A stretch of DNA of 64,000 bases from Streptomyces violaceoruber (GTDB lineage: Bacteria; Actinomycetota; Actinomycetes; Streptomycetales; Streptomycetaceae): assembly GCF_033406955.1 (NCBI RefSeq), contig NZ_CP137734.1:496001-560000 (forward strand), in the 5' to 3' direction. Numbering within the stretch: position 1 is the stretch's first letter; the number at the start of each line of letters is the position of its first letter. Of this stretch, positions 55,200 through 63,709 are shown one piece after another. The notes below the pieces were generated by a model. It did no database searches, was not told the origin of the DNA, and saw only the letters and a program-made list of their open reading frames with translations. The position numbers and the translations under genes were made by a program.

Positions 55200-56159
55200 T
55201 TGATCGCGATCACGGAGATCGAAGCCGCCGCCGAGCGGATCGCCGGACATGTCGTACGCACGCCGACCGTGCCGAGCCCGGGCCTGTCCGCGCTGCTCGG
55301 CGTCCCGGTCACCGCGAAGCTGGAGCTGCTCCAGCGCACTGGTTCGTTCAAGGCGCGCGGGGCCACGGCGAAACTGCTGTCCCTGACCGAGGCCGAGCGG
55401 GCCGCGGGCGTCGTCGCGGTCAGCGGCGGCAACCACGGCATCGCGGTGGCGGTGATGGCCGCCGCCCTGGACGTGAAGGCCACGGTGGTCATGCCGCACA
55501 CGGCGCCGGCCCGTTCCGTGGAGATCGCCGAGGAGGCGGGCGCGCTGGTGCGGCTCACCGACGGCATGGACAGTGCCTTCGCGCTGGTCACCCGGCTCCG
55601 GGAGGAGGGGCTGACCCTGGTCCACCCCTTCGACGACCCCGTGGTGGTCGCCGGGCAGGGCACCGTGGGACTGGAGTTCGCCGAGGACGCCTCCGACCTC
55701 ACCGACGTGCTGGTCAGCATCGGGGGCGGGGGGCTCGTCGCGGGCGTGGCGGCGGCGCTGCGGGCACTGCGGCCCGGGGTACGGGTCTGGGGCGTGGAGA
55801 CCGAGGGCGCCGAGGCCATGTCGCGGGCGCTCGCGGCGGGCGGGCCGCTCACGGTGCCCCTGTCGTCGGTCGTCACCACGCTCAGCGCGCCGTCCGTCTC
55901 CCGGCTGACGTACGACCATGTGGCGGAGCTGGTCACCGAGGTGCTCGTGGTGCCGGACCGGGAGGCGGTGCGGGGTTCGCTGGCGCTCGCCGAGCACGCC
56001 AAGGTGTGGACCGAGCCGGCCGCCGGCTGTCTGCTCCCGGCGGCCCGGCGAGTGGTGGAGCGGGTGGGGGACGAAGCCCGCATCGGGCTCGTGGTGTGCG
56101 GGGGCAACGCCACGGTGGGCGACATGGCGGTGTGGGCGGACCGTTTCGGCCTGCGCTGA
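55200..56159 (+). CDS. PLP-dependent threonine/serine dehydratase family protein
   Basis: A 319-aa fold-type II PLP enzyme. The PLP lysine is Lys51 (QRTGSFKARGA). The phosphate and substrate loops are SGGNHG and SIGGGGLVAG, and the C-terminal VVCGGNATVG holds the pyridine-nitrogen region. It should deaminate threonine or serine, or racemise serine; there is no ACT regulatory domain, so it is the catabolic type. The start is TTG 55200, because GGAAGGAAG at 55185-55193 is well placed and homology begins at once; no ATG or GTG fits. Confidence 0.88.
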   Translation: MIAITEIEAAAERIAGHVVRTPTVPSPGLSALLGVPVTAKLELLQRTGSFKARGATAKLLSLTEAERAAGVVAVSGGNHGIAVAVMAAALDVKATVVMPHTAPARSVEIAEEAGALVRLTDGMDSAFALVTRLREEGLTLVHPFDDPVVVAGQGTVGLEFAEDASDLTDVLVSIGGGGLVAGVAAALRALRPGVRVWGVETEGAEAMSRALAAGGPLTVPLSSVVTTLSAPSVSRLTYDHVAELVTEVLVVPDREAVRGSLALAEHAKVWTEPAAGCLLPAARRVVERVGDEARIGLVVCGGNATVGDMAVWADRFGLR

Positions 56160-56306
56160 CGTCGGGCCGGGGCCTGCCCCGGACAGCCCCGGTTCTTGAA
56201 GAAGGGTCAGAAACGGGGCCGGGACGCGCGGCCGCTGAACGCACCCCGGTGCCCCCGACGTACCTCTGGTCGAGCGAAGAACCGGCGGTGCGAGCGAGGG
56301 ATGGCC

Positions 56307-57923
56307 ATGGGCAGGGACCACGTCTCCACACACGAGCTGGTCGCCGGACGCTACCGCCTGTTCGAGGTCGTCCAGCGCGAGACCAACCGGGTCTGCTGGT
56401 CCGGGGAGGACGCCACGACCGGCCGCCCGTGCCTGGTGACGCGGATCGAGCTGCCGGAGGGCCGGGCGGGCGAGGCCGCCCGCAGGGCCCCGGGCCGGGT
56501 GATCCGTACCGGCGAGACCATGGCGTCGCTGTGCCCCGGGCGGATCGCCCCGGTGCTGGACGCGGTGGTCGCGGACGGCATGCTGTGGACGGTCACCGAG
56601 TGGGTCGCCGGTGTGCCGCTCGGTGACCTCCTCGACCGTCGGGGCGCGTTCGGCTGGGCCCGGGCGGCGCGCGTCGGTCTGGAACTGCTCGCGGTGCTGG
56701 AGGCGGCGCACACCCACGGGGTGACGCACGGCGAGCTGAGCCCGGGGCAGGTGTTCGTGCGCGAGGAGGGGTCCGTCCTCGTCACCGGCTTCGGACTGGC
56801 CGGCGCCACCCTCGCCCCGCGGCTGACCGCCCCCGCGTACGCCTCGCCGGAGCAGGCCCGCGACGAGCGGATCGGGCCCGCGGCCGACCTGTGGACGCTG
56901 GGCGCGATCCTCTACACGATGGTCGAGGGCCGTCCGCCGTTCCGTGACCGTGGCCGGCCCGAGGCGACGCTGAAGGGGGTGGACCGGCTGCCGCTGCGCA
57001 CCCCGGTGCGCGCCGGTCCGCTCGCCCAGGCCGTGACGGGACTGCTGCGCAAGAACTCCCGGGAGCGGCCGACCCGGCCGGTGGTGCGCGCGGCCCTCGC
57101 CCGGGCGCTGGCCGAGGACCCCGGCACCGCCGTGACCGAGGTGACCACCGGGCCCGGGGTGCGCGGCGGATACGCGGCCGCCCGGACGGCGGGCCGCGCC
57201 CGGTCGCGGCGGACCGTGGCCGCCGGGACCGCGCTGGCCGTCGTGACGGTCGCGGTCGCCGTCCTCGCGGTCCTCGCCGTCACCGACGGGCTGCCCGGCA
57301 GGGGCGGCGGCGCCGCCGCGGGCGCCCGGCAGCGCCCCTCGGCGTCCGCCGCCCCGCCCACCGGCTCCGCGCCCGCCGCAGCCTCCCCCGTCTCCCCCTC
57401 CTCCCCCGCCGGCCGGCCGAGCGCGAGCGCCTCGCCGTCGAAGCCGGGCGTCCGCGCTCCGGCCGGATTCCGCCGCTACGACGCGCCGGAGGGCTTCTCC
57501 GTCGCCCTTCCCGAGGGCTGGCGGCGCCTGGACACCGCGAGTGCGCCGGGTGGCGCGTACCGGGTGGTCTTCGGCGCGAGCGGCGACCGCCGGACGCTCG
57601 CCGTCACCTACAGCAGGCGTGCGGGCGCGGACCCGGTGGTGGTCTGGCGCGACGACGTCGAGCCGGGCCTCGCCCGCTCGGACGGCTACCGGCGGATCGG
57701 CGAGATCCGCGCGACCACCTACCGGGGGCGCGCGGCGGCCGACATGGAGTGGCTGGTCCGGGACGACGGCACCCGGCTCCGTACCTTCGGCCGCGGTTTC
57801 CTGCTCGGCGGCGGGCGCAGCTTCTCGCTGCGCTGGACGACGCCGGCCGGCGACTGGGACGACAGCGCCAACGAGCGGGCGCTCGCCGCGTTCCTCGGCA
57901 CCTTCCGGGACGGCGCGGCCTGA
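56307..57923 (+). CDS. Membrane-anchored Ser/Thr pseudokinase
   Basis: A 538-aa protein with a PknB-like fold whose catalytic residues are lost. Position 46 has Arg at the beta-3 lysine site, the HRDLKPxN loop reads HGELSPGQ (141-148), and DFG reads GFG (161-163). ASPEQARD and the ADLWTLGAILYTMVEGRPPF helix are kept. One transmembrane helix (about 307-330) leads to a Ser/Pro/Ala-rich linker and an extracytoplasmic domain (about 390-538; FSVALPEGWRR, AADMEWLVRDDGTR). The protein is probably a scaffold or sensor. ATG 56307 has GAGGG 6 bp upstream. Confidence 0.88.
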   Translation: MGRDHVSTHELVAGRYRLFEVVQRETNRVCWSGEDATTGRPCLVTRIELPEGRAGEAARRAPGRVIRTGETMASLCPGRIAPVLDAVVADGMLWTVTEWVAGVPLGDLLDRRGAFGWARAARVGLELLAVLEAAHTHGVTHGELSPGQVFVREEGSVLVTGFGLAGATLAPRLTAPAYASPEQARDERIGPAADLWTLGAILYTMVEGRPPFRDRGRPEATLKGVDRLPLRTPVRAGPLAQAVTGLLRKNSRERPTRPVVRAALARALAEDPGTAVTEVTTGPGVRGGYAAARTAGRARSRRTVAAGTALAVVTVAVAVLAVLAVTDGLPGRGGGAAAGARQRPSASAAPPTGSAPAAASPVSPSSPAGRPSASASPSKPGVRAPAGFRRYDAPEGFSVALPEGWRRLDTASAPGGAYRVVFGASGDRRTLAVTYSRRAGADPVVVWRDDVEPGLARSDGYRRIGEIRATTYRGRAAADMEWLVRDDGTRLRTFGRGFLLGGGRSFSLRWTTPAGDWDDSANERALAAFLGTFRDGAA

Positions 57924-57979
57924 CCCCTTCCGCCCGTTTACACCTGTTTTCCCTCGAGCCGGGCGGGGACCCGGCCGTC

Positions 57980-58957
57980 ATGGCACACATCGGGTACACG
58001 ATGATGACCGAGCAGGCCGGCCCGCGGGAACTCGTCGGCCATCTGGTGCGGGCCGAGGAGGTGGGTTTCGACTTCTCGGTGACCTCGGACCACTACTTCC
58101 CCTGGCTGCGTGCGCAGGGCCACTCGTCCTACGCCTGGAGCGTGCTGGGCGCCGCGGCGCAGGCGACCTCGCGCATCCCGCTGATGACGTACGTGACCTG
58201 TCCGACGTTCCGCTACCACCCGGCGGTGGTGGCGCAGAAGGCGGCGACGCTGCAACTGCTGTCGCAGGGCCGGTTCCGGCTGGGTCTCGGCTCGGGCGAG
58301 AACCTCAACGAACACGTGGTGGGCGGCGGCTGGCCGTCCGTCGACGTGCGGCACGAGATGCTCCGGGAGGCCGTGGAGATCATCCGCGCGCTGTTCGGTG
58401 GCGGGCATGTGAACCGTCGCGGCACCCACTTCGACGTGGAGTCGGCCCGGCTGTGGGACCTGCCCGAGAGCGCGCCCCCCATCGGCATCGCCGTCTCCGG
58501 CGAGCGTTCCTGCGAGCTGGCGGGCGAGTTCGCCGACCTGGTGATCGCCACCGAGCCGAAGCCGGAACTGCTGGAGGCCTTCGACCGGCACGGCGGCGGG
58601 GGCAAGCCCCGAGTGGGCCAGCTTCCCGTCTCCTACGACCCCGACCGGGACACGGCGATCAAGCGGGCCCACGCCCAGTTCCGCTGGTTCGGCAGCGGCT
58701 GGAAGGTCAACTCCGAACTGCCGCACCCGGACGCCTTCGAGGCGGCCACCCAGTTCGTGACGCCGGACGACGTCGCCGAGTCCATCCCCTGCGGCGACGA
58801 CCCGGACGCCTTCGTGGCGGCCGTACGCCCCTACGTCGACGCCGGGTTCACCGAGGTCGCCCTGGTGCAGATCGGCGGTGAGTCGCAACCCGCCTTCCTG
58901 GACTGGTCGGAGAAGACCTTGCTGCCCGCCCTGCGGGAGGCGTTCGGGCGCGACTGA
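57980..58957 (+). CDS. LLM-class F420-dependent oxidoreductase
   Basis: A 325-aa luciferase-like monooxygenase-fold enzyme of the TIGR03557/G6PD-related F420 group (GYTMMTEQAGPRELVGHLVRAEEVGFDFSVTSDHYFPWL; LGSGENLNEHVVGGGWP). The motifs suit cofactor F420 rather than FMN; the substrate is unknown. ATG 57980 is chosen because the family N-terminus starts here; upstream in-frame sequence is the overlapping tail of the preceding gene. No strong ribosome site. Confidence 0.88.
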   Translation: MAHIGYTMMTEQAGPRELVGHLVRAEEVGFDFSVTSDHYFPWLRAQGHSSYAWSVLGAAAQATSRIPLMTYVTCPTFRYHPAVVAQKAATLQLLSQGRFRLGLGSGENLNEHVVGGGWPSVDVRHEMLREAVEIIRALFGGGHVNRRGTHFDVESARLWDLPESAPPIGIAVSGERSCELAGEFADLVIATEPKPELLEAFDRHGGGGKPRVGQLPVSYDPDRDTAIKRAHAQFRWFGSGWKVNSELPHPDAFEAATQFVTPDDVAESIPCGDDPDAFVAAVRPYVDAGFTEVALVQIGGESQPAFLDWSEKTLLPALREAFGRD

Positions 58958-59050
58958 AACCCGGGGACGGGCGAATCACCCGGACGACTGAGCATCTTGC
59001 CGGTGGGCGGGGTACTAGAGGGCTCTACGTCCGTCCTGCTGGAGGCCCCC

Positions 59051-59479
59051 GTGAACACCGTCGTGCACAAGACCCTGGTCGTGCAGCTCCAGGCGGGCGG
59101 CACCGCCGACCGGTTCCCGGTGCTCGCGCACCTCGCGTACAACGCGGCGGACCCCTTCGCCCTCACGGTGGTCTTCAGCCACGACGGCCGGGTGCTCGCC
59201 CGCTGGACGCTGGACCGGGAGATGGTCGCCGAGGGGCTCACCCGGCCGGTGGGCGTGGGCGACGTGCGGCTGCGGCCGGAGTCGCGCGGCATGTGGGACG
59301 AGCTGCGCATCGAGCTGCTGGGCGACGGCCGGGCCGACGGGGAGCGCCACCGCGCGGTGGTGTTCGTGTGGGCCGCGGCCGTCGAGGCCTTCCTGCGCGA
59401 GACCCACGCGGTGGTCCGGCCGGGGCGGGAAGAGGTACGCGTCGACGACTTCCTCGCCGAACTGACCGCCGAGGGCTGA
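59051..59479 (+). CDS. SsgA-like sporulation/cell division protein (SALP), possibly SsgC
   Basis: A 142-aa SsgA-family protein (VHKTLVVQLQAGG; LAHLAYNAADPFALTVVFSHDG; VLARWTLDREMVAEGLTRPVGVGDVRL). SALPs guide septum placement and cell-wall remodelling in sporulating streptomycetes. GTG 59051 follows GGAGG at 5 bp. The neighbourhood reminds me of S. coelicolor ssgC; I leave the symbol blank because I cannot align it. Convergent with a DUF6328 gene. Confidence 0.85.
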   Translation: MNTVVHKTLVVQLQAGGTADRFPVLAHLAYNAADPFALTVVFSHDGRVLARWTLDREMVAEGLTRPVGVGDVRLRPESRGMWDELRIELLGDGRADGERHRAVVFVWAAAVEAFLRETHAVVRPGREEVRVDDFLAELTAEG

Positions 59480-59567
59480 ACCGCCCGGGCCGGCCGGGCC
59501 CCGGGTCGGCCGGGCCCCGCGCCCAGTGGGCGGGGGCTCGGACACCCTGCCCTGGGGTCCGGGCGCC

Positions 59568-60071
59568 TCAGCGTGCCGTGTGACGGTGCCGGGTCCACAG
59601 CGGGATCCCGAACCAGCACAGCAGGTACCAGAGCACCACGCCGGTGACGAGGTAGGGCACGAAGCCGTCGTGGGTCGCGACCCGCAGGATCAGCAGGAGC
59701 GAGCAGGCCGTCGTGGCGAGCAGCAGCACGAGACCGAGCACGGTCAGCCGGGACGCCCACCGCACCGCCTGGGGTTTCACCCGGCGTCCGGAGACGAGCC
59801 GGTGCAGGGACACCGGGCCGATCAGGGCGCCGGTCGTCACGGCGCCGAGGACCACCGTGATCAGGTAGATCATCTGATCGGTGTCCGAGAGGGTGTCGTA
59901 CTTCGGCTGGAAGACGACCGTGAGCAGGAAGCCGAAAAGGATCTGCACGCCCATCTGCGCGACGCGGACCTCCTGGATCAGCTCGGTCCACATCCGGTCG
60001 GCCCGCTCCTCCTCGGTCTCGTTGCGGCCCCTGCGCCGGCCCGAGCCCTCAGCCGCTTCCGCGTCCCTCAC
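59568..60071 (-). CDS. DUF6328 family membrane protein
   Basis: A 167-aa protein with a charged N-terminus (RNETEEERADRMWTELIQEVRVAQMGVQ) and four transmembrane helices (about 42-60, 70-95, 110-130, 140-160). I associate the WTELIQEVRVAQMGVQILFGFLL pattern with DUF6328. GTG 60071 has GGGAGGAC 5-6 bp upstream. Function unknown. Confidence 0.72.
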   Translation of the reverse strand: MRDAEAAEGSGRRRGRNETEEERADRMWTELIQEVRVAQMGVQILFGFLLTVVFQPKYDTLSDTDQMIYLITVVLGAVTTGALIGPVSLHRLVSGRRVKPQAVRWASRLTVLGLVLLLATTACSLLLILRVATHDGFVPYLVTGVVLWYLLCWFGIPLWTRHRHTAR

Positions 60072-60225
60072 GTCGTCCTCCCGGTGACCGTCGCCTGCGT
60101 CCTCTTCCCTGTTCCCGGGATCCCCCCACTCAGGCGCCGGGCCGGGGCGGTGACGCCCGGTTTGGGTGATCGGGGGGCGGTTACACGGGCCGGGAACGAC
60201 CCAGGCGCGGCAAGGAAGGCTAAGG

Positions 60226-60579
60226 ATGTCCGACACTCGGCTCACCGTGACACTCGACGGCGGCGGCATCGACGACGCGCGGGCGATCGTCCGCGCACTG
60301 GAGGGCGTCTTCGGCGCTCCCGACGGCCGGCCCGCGGACGAGGGGGCGACGGTGCACACCGCGACCTTCGACGCCGCGGACGCCCGGCACACCCCGGACG
60401 CGTCCTCGGCGCCCGCGCCGGGCGGCGCGCTGTCCGCACCGGTGACGGTCACCGTCCAGGGCACGCCGCAGGCCGTGGAGGCGGCGAGCGAGACGCTGTC
60501 CCGCGCCTTCACCGCCCGGAACGAGGGAGCGGCCTCGGGCGACCAGGAGCGGGAGCGGCAGTTGCTCCTGGTGCCGTGA
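60226..60579 (+). CDS. Small uncharacterised protein
   Basis: A 117-aa protein in which two similar beta-alpha halves (VTLDGGGIDDARAIVRALEGVFG and VTVQGTPQAVEAASETLSRAF) flank a low-complexity Asp/Ala/Pro linker. No family recognised. ATG 60226 has AAGGAAGG upstream. Convergent with the aldo/keto reductase gene. Confidence 0.6.
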   Translation: MSDTRLTVTLDGGGIDDARAIVRALEGVFGAPDGRPADEGATVHTATFDAADARHTPDASSAPAPGGALSAPVTVTVQGTPQAVEAASETLSRAFTARNEGAASGDQERERQLLLVP

Positions 60580-60606
60580 GGCCGGGACCGCTCACCCGTC
60601 GTCCGC

Positions 60607-61590
60607 CTACCAGCGGCCCTCGACCTGGTCCTTGACGCGCCGGTCGTATAGGTCGCGGATCGCGGCCAGGGTGTCCTCGGACAGCTCCGGCAGCCGGGCG
60701 GCGTCCGTGTTGGCGCGGGCCTGCTCGGGCGAACGGGCGCCCGGGATCACGCTCGTCACGCCGGGCTGCTGGACGATCCAGCGCAGCGCCAGCTGGGCCG
60801 GGGTGTACCCCTCGGGCGCGAGCGCCGCGAACTCGGCGGCGGCCTCCACCCCGGTGGCGAAGTCGACGCCGGAGAAGGTCTCGCCCTGGTCGAAGGCCTC
60901 GCCGTGCCGGTTGAAGGTGCGGTGGTCGTTGGCCGCGAAGACGGTGTCCTTGGTGTACTTGCCGGTCAGCAGGCCGGACGCCAGCGGCACCCGGGCGATG
61001 ATGCCGACGCCGGCCTCGCGGGCGGCGGGCAGGACCTCGCGCAGGGGCTTCATGCGGAACGGGTTGAGGATGATCTGGACGCTGGCCACGTTCGGCCGGG
61101 CGATCGCGGTGAGCGCCTCCTCGCACGTCTCGACGCTCACGCCGTACGCGGCGACGCGCTCCTCCTCGACGAGGGTGTCCAGGGCGTCGAACACCTCGTC
61201 GCTGGAGTAGACGGGCGTCGGCGGGCAGTGCAGCTGCACCAGGTCGAGGCGGTCGACGCCGAGGTTGCGGCGGGAACGGTCGTTCCACTCCCGGAAGTTG
61301 TCCAGGACGTAGTTCTGCGGGATCTGGTCGACCCGGCGGCCCATCTTGGTGGCGACCAGGACGTGCAGGTCGGGCCTGCTCGCCAGGAAGGTCGCGATGG
61401 TCTGCTCGCTGCGGCCGTCGCCGTAGACGTCGGCCGTGTCGAAGAAGGTCACCCCCGACTCGGCCGCCGCCTCCAGCACCGCGAGGGCTTCGTTGTCGTC
61501 GACGTCTCCCCAGTCGGCGCCCAGTTGCCAGGTGCCGAGGCCGATGACCGACGCGTGCTGATCCGACCTGCCGAAAGTGCGCTCGTCCAT
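60607..61590 (-). CDS. Aldo/keto reductase
   Basis: A 327-aa NADPH-dependent oxidoreductase with a TIM barrel. The catalytic tetrad is visible: Asp and Tyr in FFDTADVYGDG, Lys in VATKMG and His in LVQLHCPP. The C-terminal coenzyme motif VIPGARSPEQARAN is conserved. The substrate is unknown. It lies 12 bp from the stop of the monooxygenase gene on the same strand, suggesting coexpression. Confidence 0.92.
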   Translation of the reverse strand: MDERTFGRSDQHASVIGLGTWQLGADWGDVDDNEALAVLEAAAESGVTFFDTADVYGDGRSEQTIATFLASRPDLHVLVATKMGRRVDQIPQNYVLDNFREWNDRSRRNLGVDRLDLVQLHCPPTPVYSSDEVFDALDTLVEEERVAAYGVSVETCEEALTAIARPNVASVQIILNPFRMKPLREVLPAAREAGVGIIARVPLASGLLTGKYTKDTVFAANDHRTFNRHGEAFDQGETFSGVDFATGVEAAAEFAALAPEGYTPAQLALRWIVQQPGVTSVIPGARSPEQARANTDAARLPELSEDTLAAIRDLYDRRVKDQVEGRW

Positions 61591-61602
61591 GGCGTCAGTC
61601 TG

Positions 61603-62868
61603 TCATCCGCGGTGCGCGGGCACCGCGTCGGGACGCCCGGAGCGGGCCCGTCCGTCGCCGGCGGCGAGTCTGCGCGCCTGGACGGTGCGCGCGATCACGG
61701 GCCCCAGCCGGCGCTTGACCCGGCGCAGGGTCTCCAGCCGGCCGGCCGCCCGGTCGATCCGGTAGTACAGCCGGGGCGGCAGGTGCGGCAGCAGCGGCGA
61801 GTGGCGCTGGCCGAGCAGGGCGAACATCTGTTCCGGCGGCAGGTGGATGTAGCGGGGCAGGTTCTCGTACCACTGGGCGCTGAGCCGGGCCGCGCTCTGC
61901 ACCGGCAGCAGGGCCGCCCGGCGTTCGCGTTCGTAGTGGGCGAGGGCGTCCGGGAGGGTGTCCCGCTCACGCAGGGCGGTGGCCAGGGCCATGGCGTCCT
62001 CCAGGGCGAGCGTGGTGCCGGCGCCGATGGAGTAGTGCGTGGTGTGGGCGGCGTCGCCGAGCAGGACGAGGTTGTCCCGCGACCAGGTGCGGTTGGTGAG
62101 GGTGCGGAACACGGGCCAGGCGGCACTGGCCCGGCCGGAGGAGCGCGCGCTGAGCGGGTGCCCGTCCAGGACGTCGGCGAAGAGCTTCTCCAGCAGGACC
62201 AGTGCCTCGGCCTCGTCGGCGCGGTCCAGGCCGAGGCCGGTCCAGGTCCCGGGCGCGCACTCGACGACGCAGGTGCTGCCCTCGGGGCCGAAGCCGTAGC
62301 CGTACGCCCAGATCCAGCCGTGGTCGGTCTCGACGAAGGCGAAGGTGAAGGCGTCGAAGACCTTGGTGGTGCCGAGCCACACGTAGTGGTCGCGGCCGCC
62401 GGTGATCTCGGTGCCGAAGTGGTCGGCGTGGTGGGTGCGCAGGGCGCTGCCCGCCCCGTCGGCCGCCACCACGAGGTCGGCGGCGGGCGGGTTCGCGCCG
62501 GTGACCGGGTGCTCGAACTCCAGGCGCACGCCCAGTTCGCGGGCGCGGGCGGCGAGGATCGCGAGGAGCCGGTGACGGCCGATGCCGAAGCCCTCGTCGC
62601 CGTGGTGCCGGGTGGCCAGGCCGCCGACGTGGGCGACACCGTCCCGCCAGCGCACGGAGTGCTCCTCGACGGCGCGCGCGGAGCCGGGGTCACGCTCGCG
62701 GAGCCGGTCGAGCAGTCCGCGCCAGTAGGTGACGCCCCAGCCGTAGGTGGAGCCCTCCGGATCGCGTTCGTACACGGTGACGTCGTGGGCCGGGTCCTGC
62801 CGCTTCAGCAGGATCGACAGATACAGTCCGGCGGGCCCACCGCCGACGCAGGCGACCTTCACACACAC
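61603..62868 (-). CDS. FAD-dependent monooxygenase, salicylyl-CoA 5-hydroxylase-like
   Basis: A 421-aa flavoprotein hydroxylase. The N-terminal VACVGGGPAGLYLSILLKRQDPAHDVTVYERDP and the YGWGVTYWRGLLDRL block match the N-terminal half of salicylyl-CoA/anthraniloyl-CoA hydroxylases. The second FAD motif is LLGDAAHTTHYSIGAGTTLALEDA. It stands alone without the old-yellow-enzyme half found in fused versions, and no CoA ligase is adjacent. The start is GTG 62868 or GTG 62862. Confidence 0.85.
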   Translation of the reverse strand: MCVKVACVGGGPAGLYLSILLKRQDPAHDVTVYERDPEGSTYGWGVTYWRGLLDRLRERDPGSARAVEEHSVRWRDGVAHVGGLATRHHGDEGFGIGRHRLLAILAARARELGVRLEFEHPVTGANPPAADLVVAADGAGSALRTHHADHFGTEITGGRDHYVWLGTTKVFDAFTFAFVETDHGWIWAYGYGFGPEGSTCVVECAPGTWTGLGLDRADEAEALVLLEKLFADVLDGHPLSARSSGRASAAWPVFRTLTNRTWSRDNLVLLGDAAHTTHYSIGAGTTLALEDAMALATALRERDTLPDALAHYERERRAALLPVQSAARLSAQWYENLPRYIHLPPEQMFALLGQRHSPLLPHLPPRLYYRIDRAAGRLETLRRVKRRLGPVIARTVQARRLAAGDGRARSGRPDAVPAHRG

Positions 62869-62970
62869 CCCTGGTATGCACTCATCACGGTCATTACGGT
62901 CATTCGGGACCGCAGAGTAACAAGGCGGGGGGCGCAGACGGGGGCTACACGGCCGTGGGGGTCGTCGGGG

Positions 62971-63678
62971 TCATCCGGCGGCCACCGTGCGGCACTCCGG
63001 GTGGCCCCAGCCCTGGTCGTTCTTGGCGATGGGCTCGCCGGCCGCGTACGGGCGGCCGCACAGGCAGCGTCCGGGGAACTTCGCCTTGATGGTGCGGGCC
63101 GAGGAGCCGCCGCCGCCCTTTCGTGCCGCACCGGACGACCCCCGGCGCGGTGCCCTGCGGGCCGCCGGGACGTCCGGCGCGGGCGGTGGCTCGGGCGAGC
63201 CGAGGGCGCTGCCCGCGGCTTCCTGGACGACGGCCGCCTGGCTGGCGGCACGGTCGGCGAAGTCGTTGAGCCGGTCGCCGTCCACCTGGTGGGCGGGTAC
63301 GTAGCGGAACTCGACGGAGCGGCCGTCGAGCAGCTCGTCGATGCGCACGACCAGCTCCTGGTTGGCGACCGGCTTGCCGGCGGCCGTCTTCCAGCCGTTG
63401 CGCTTCCAGCCGGGCAGCCAGGTGGTGACGGCCTTCATGGCGTACTGCGAGTCCATCCGGACCTCGAGCGGCACGTCGGGGTCGGTCGACGCCAGCAGGC
63501 GCTCCAGCGCCGTCAGTTCGGCGATGTTGTTGGTGGCCTTGCCCAGCGGGCCGGCCTCCCAGCGGACCGGGTTCTCCGACGCGTCGGCGACCACCCAGGC
63601 CCAGCCGGCCGGACCCGGGTTTCCCTTCGAAGCCCCGTCGCACGCGGCCACTGCACGTTCACGCATGCGCTCGATCAT
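62971..63678 (-). CDS. RNase HI with C-terminal cysteine motif
   Basis: A 235-aa protein. The RNase H domain (about 5-145) has the four acidic residues in CDGASKGNPGPAGW, NIAELTALERLL, VRMDSQYAMKAV and RLNDFADRAAS. A low-complexity Pro/Ala/Arg linker (about 150-195) leads to a short tail with CLCGRPY...GWGHPEC, which may bind zinc. It cleaves RNA in RNA-DNA hybrids. ATG 63678 or ATG 63666 could start it; homology begins just after the second. Confidence 0.9.
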   Translation of the reverse strand: MIERMRERAVAACDGASKGNPGPAGWAWVVADASENPVRWEAGPLGKATNNIAELTALERLLASTDPDVPLEVRMDSQYAMKAVTTWLPGWKRNGWKTAAGKPVANQELVVRIDELLDGRSVEFRYVPAHQVDGDRLNDFADRAASQAAVVQEAAGSALGSPEPPPAPDVPAARRAPRRGSSGAARKGGGGSSARTIKAKFPGRCLCGRPYAAGEPIAKNDQGWGHPECRTVAAG

Positions 63679-63709
63679 GCCATGGCCCGGCGGGGTGTCC
63701 GGACAGGGC

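Noticed and set aside
59480..59540. Bulged GC hairpin between ssgA-like and DUF6328 genes
   Set aside because: Several mutually exclusive weak pairings and no U-tract; not reported as a terminator.
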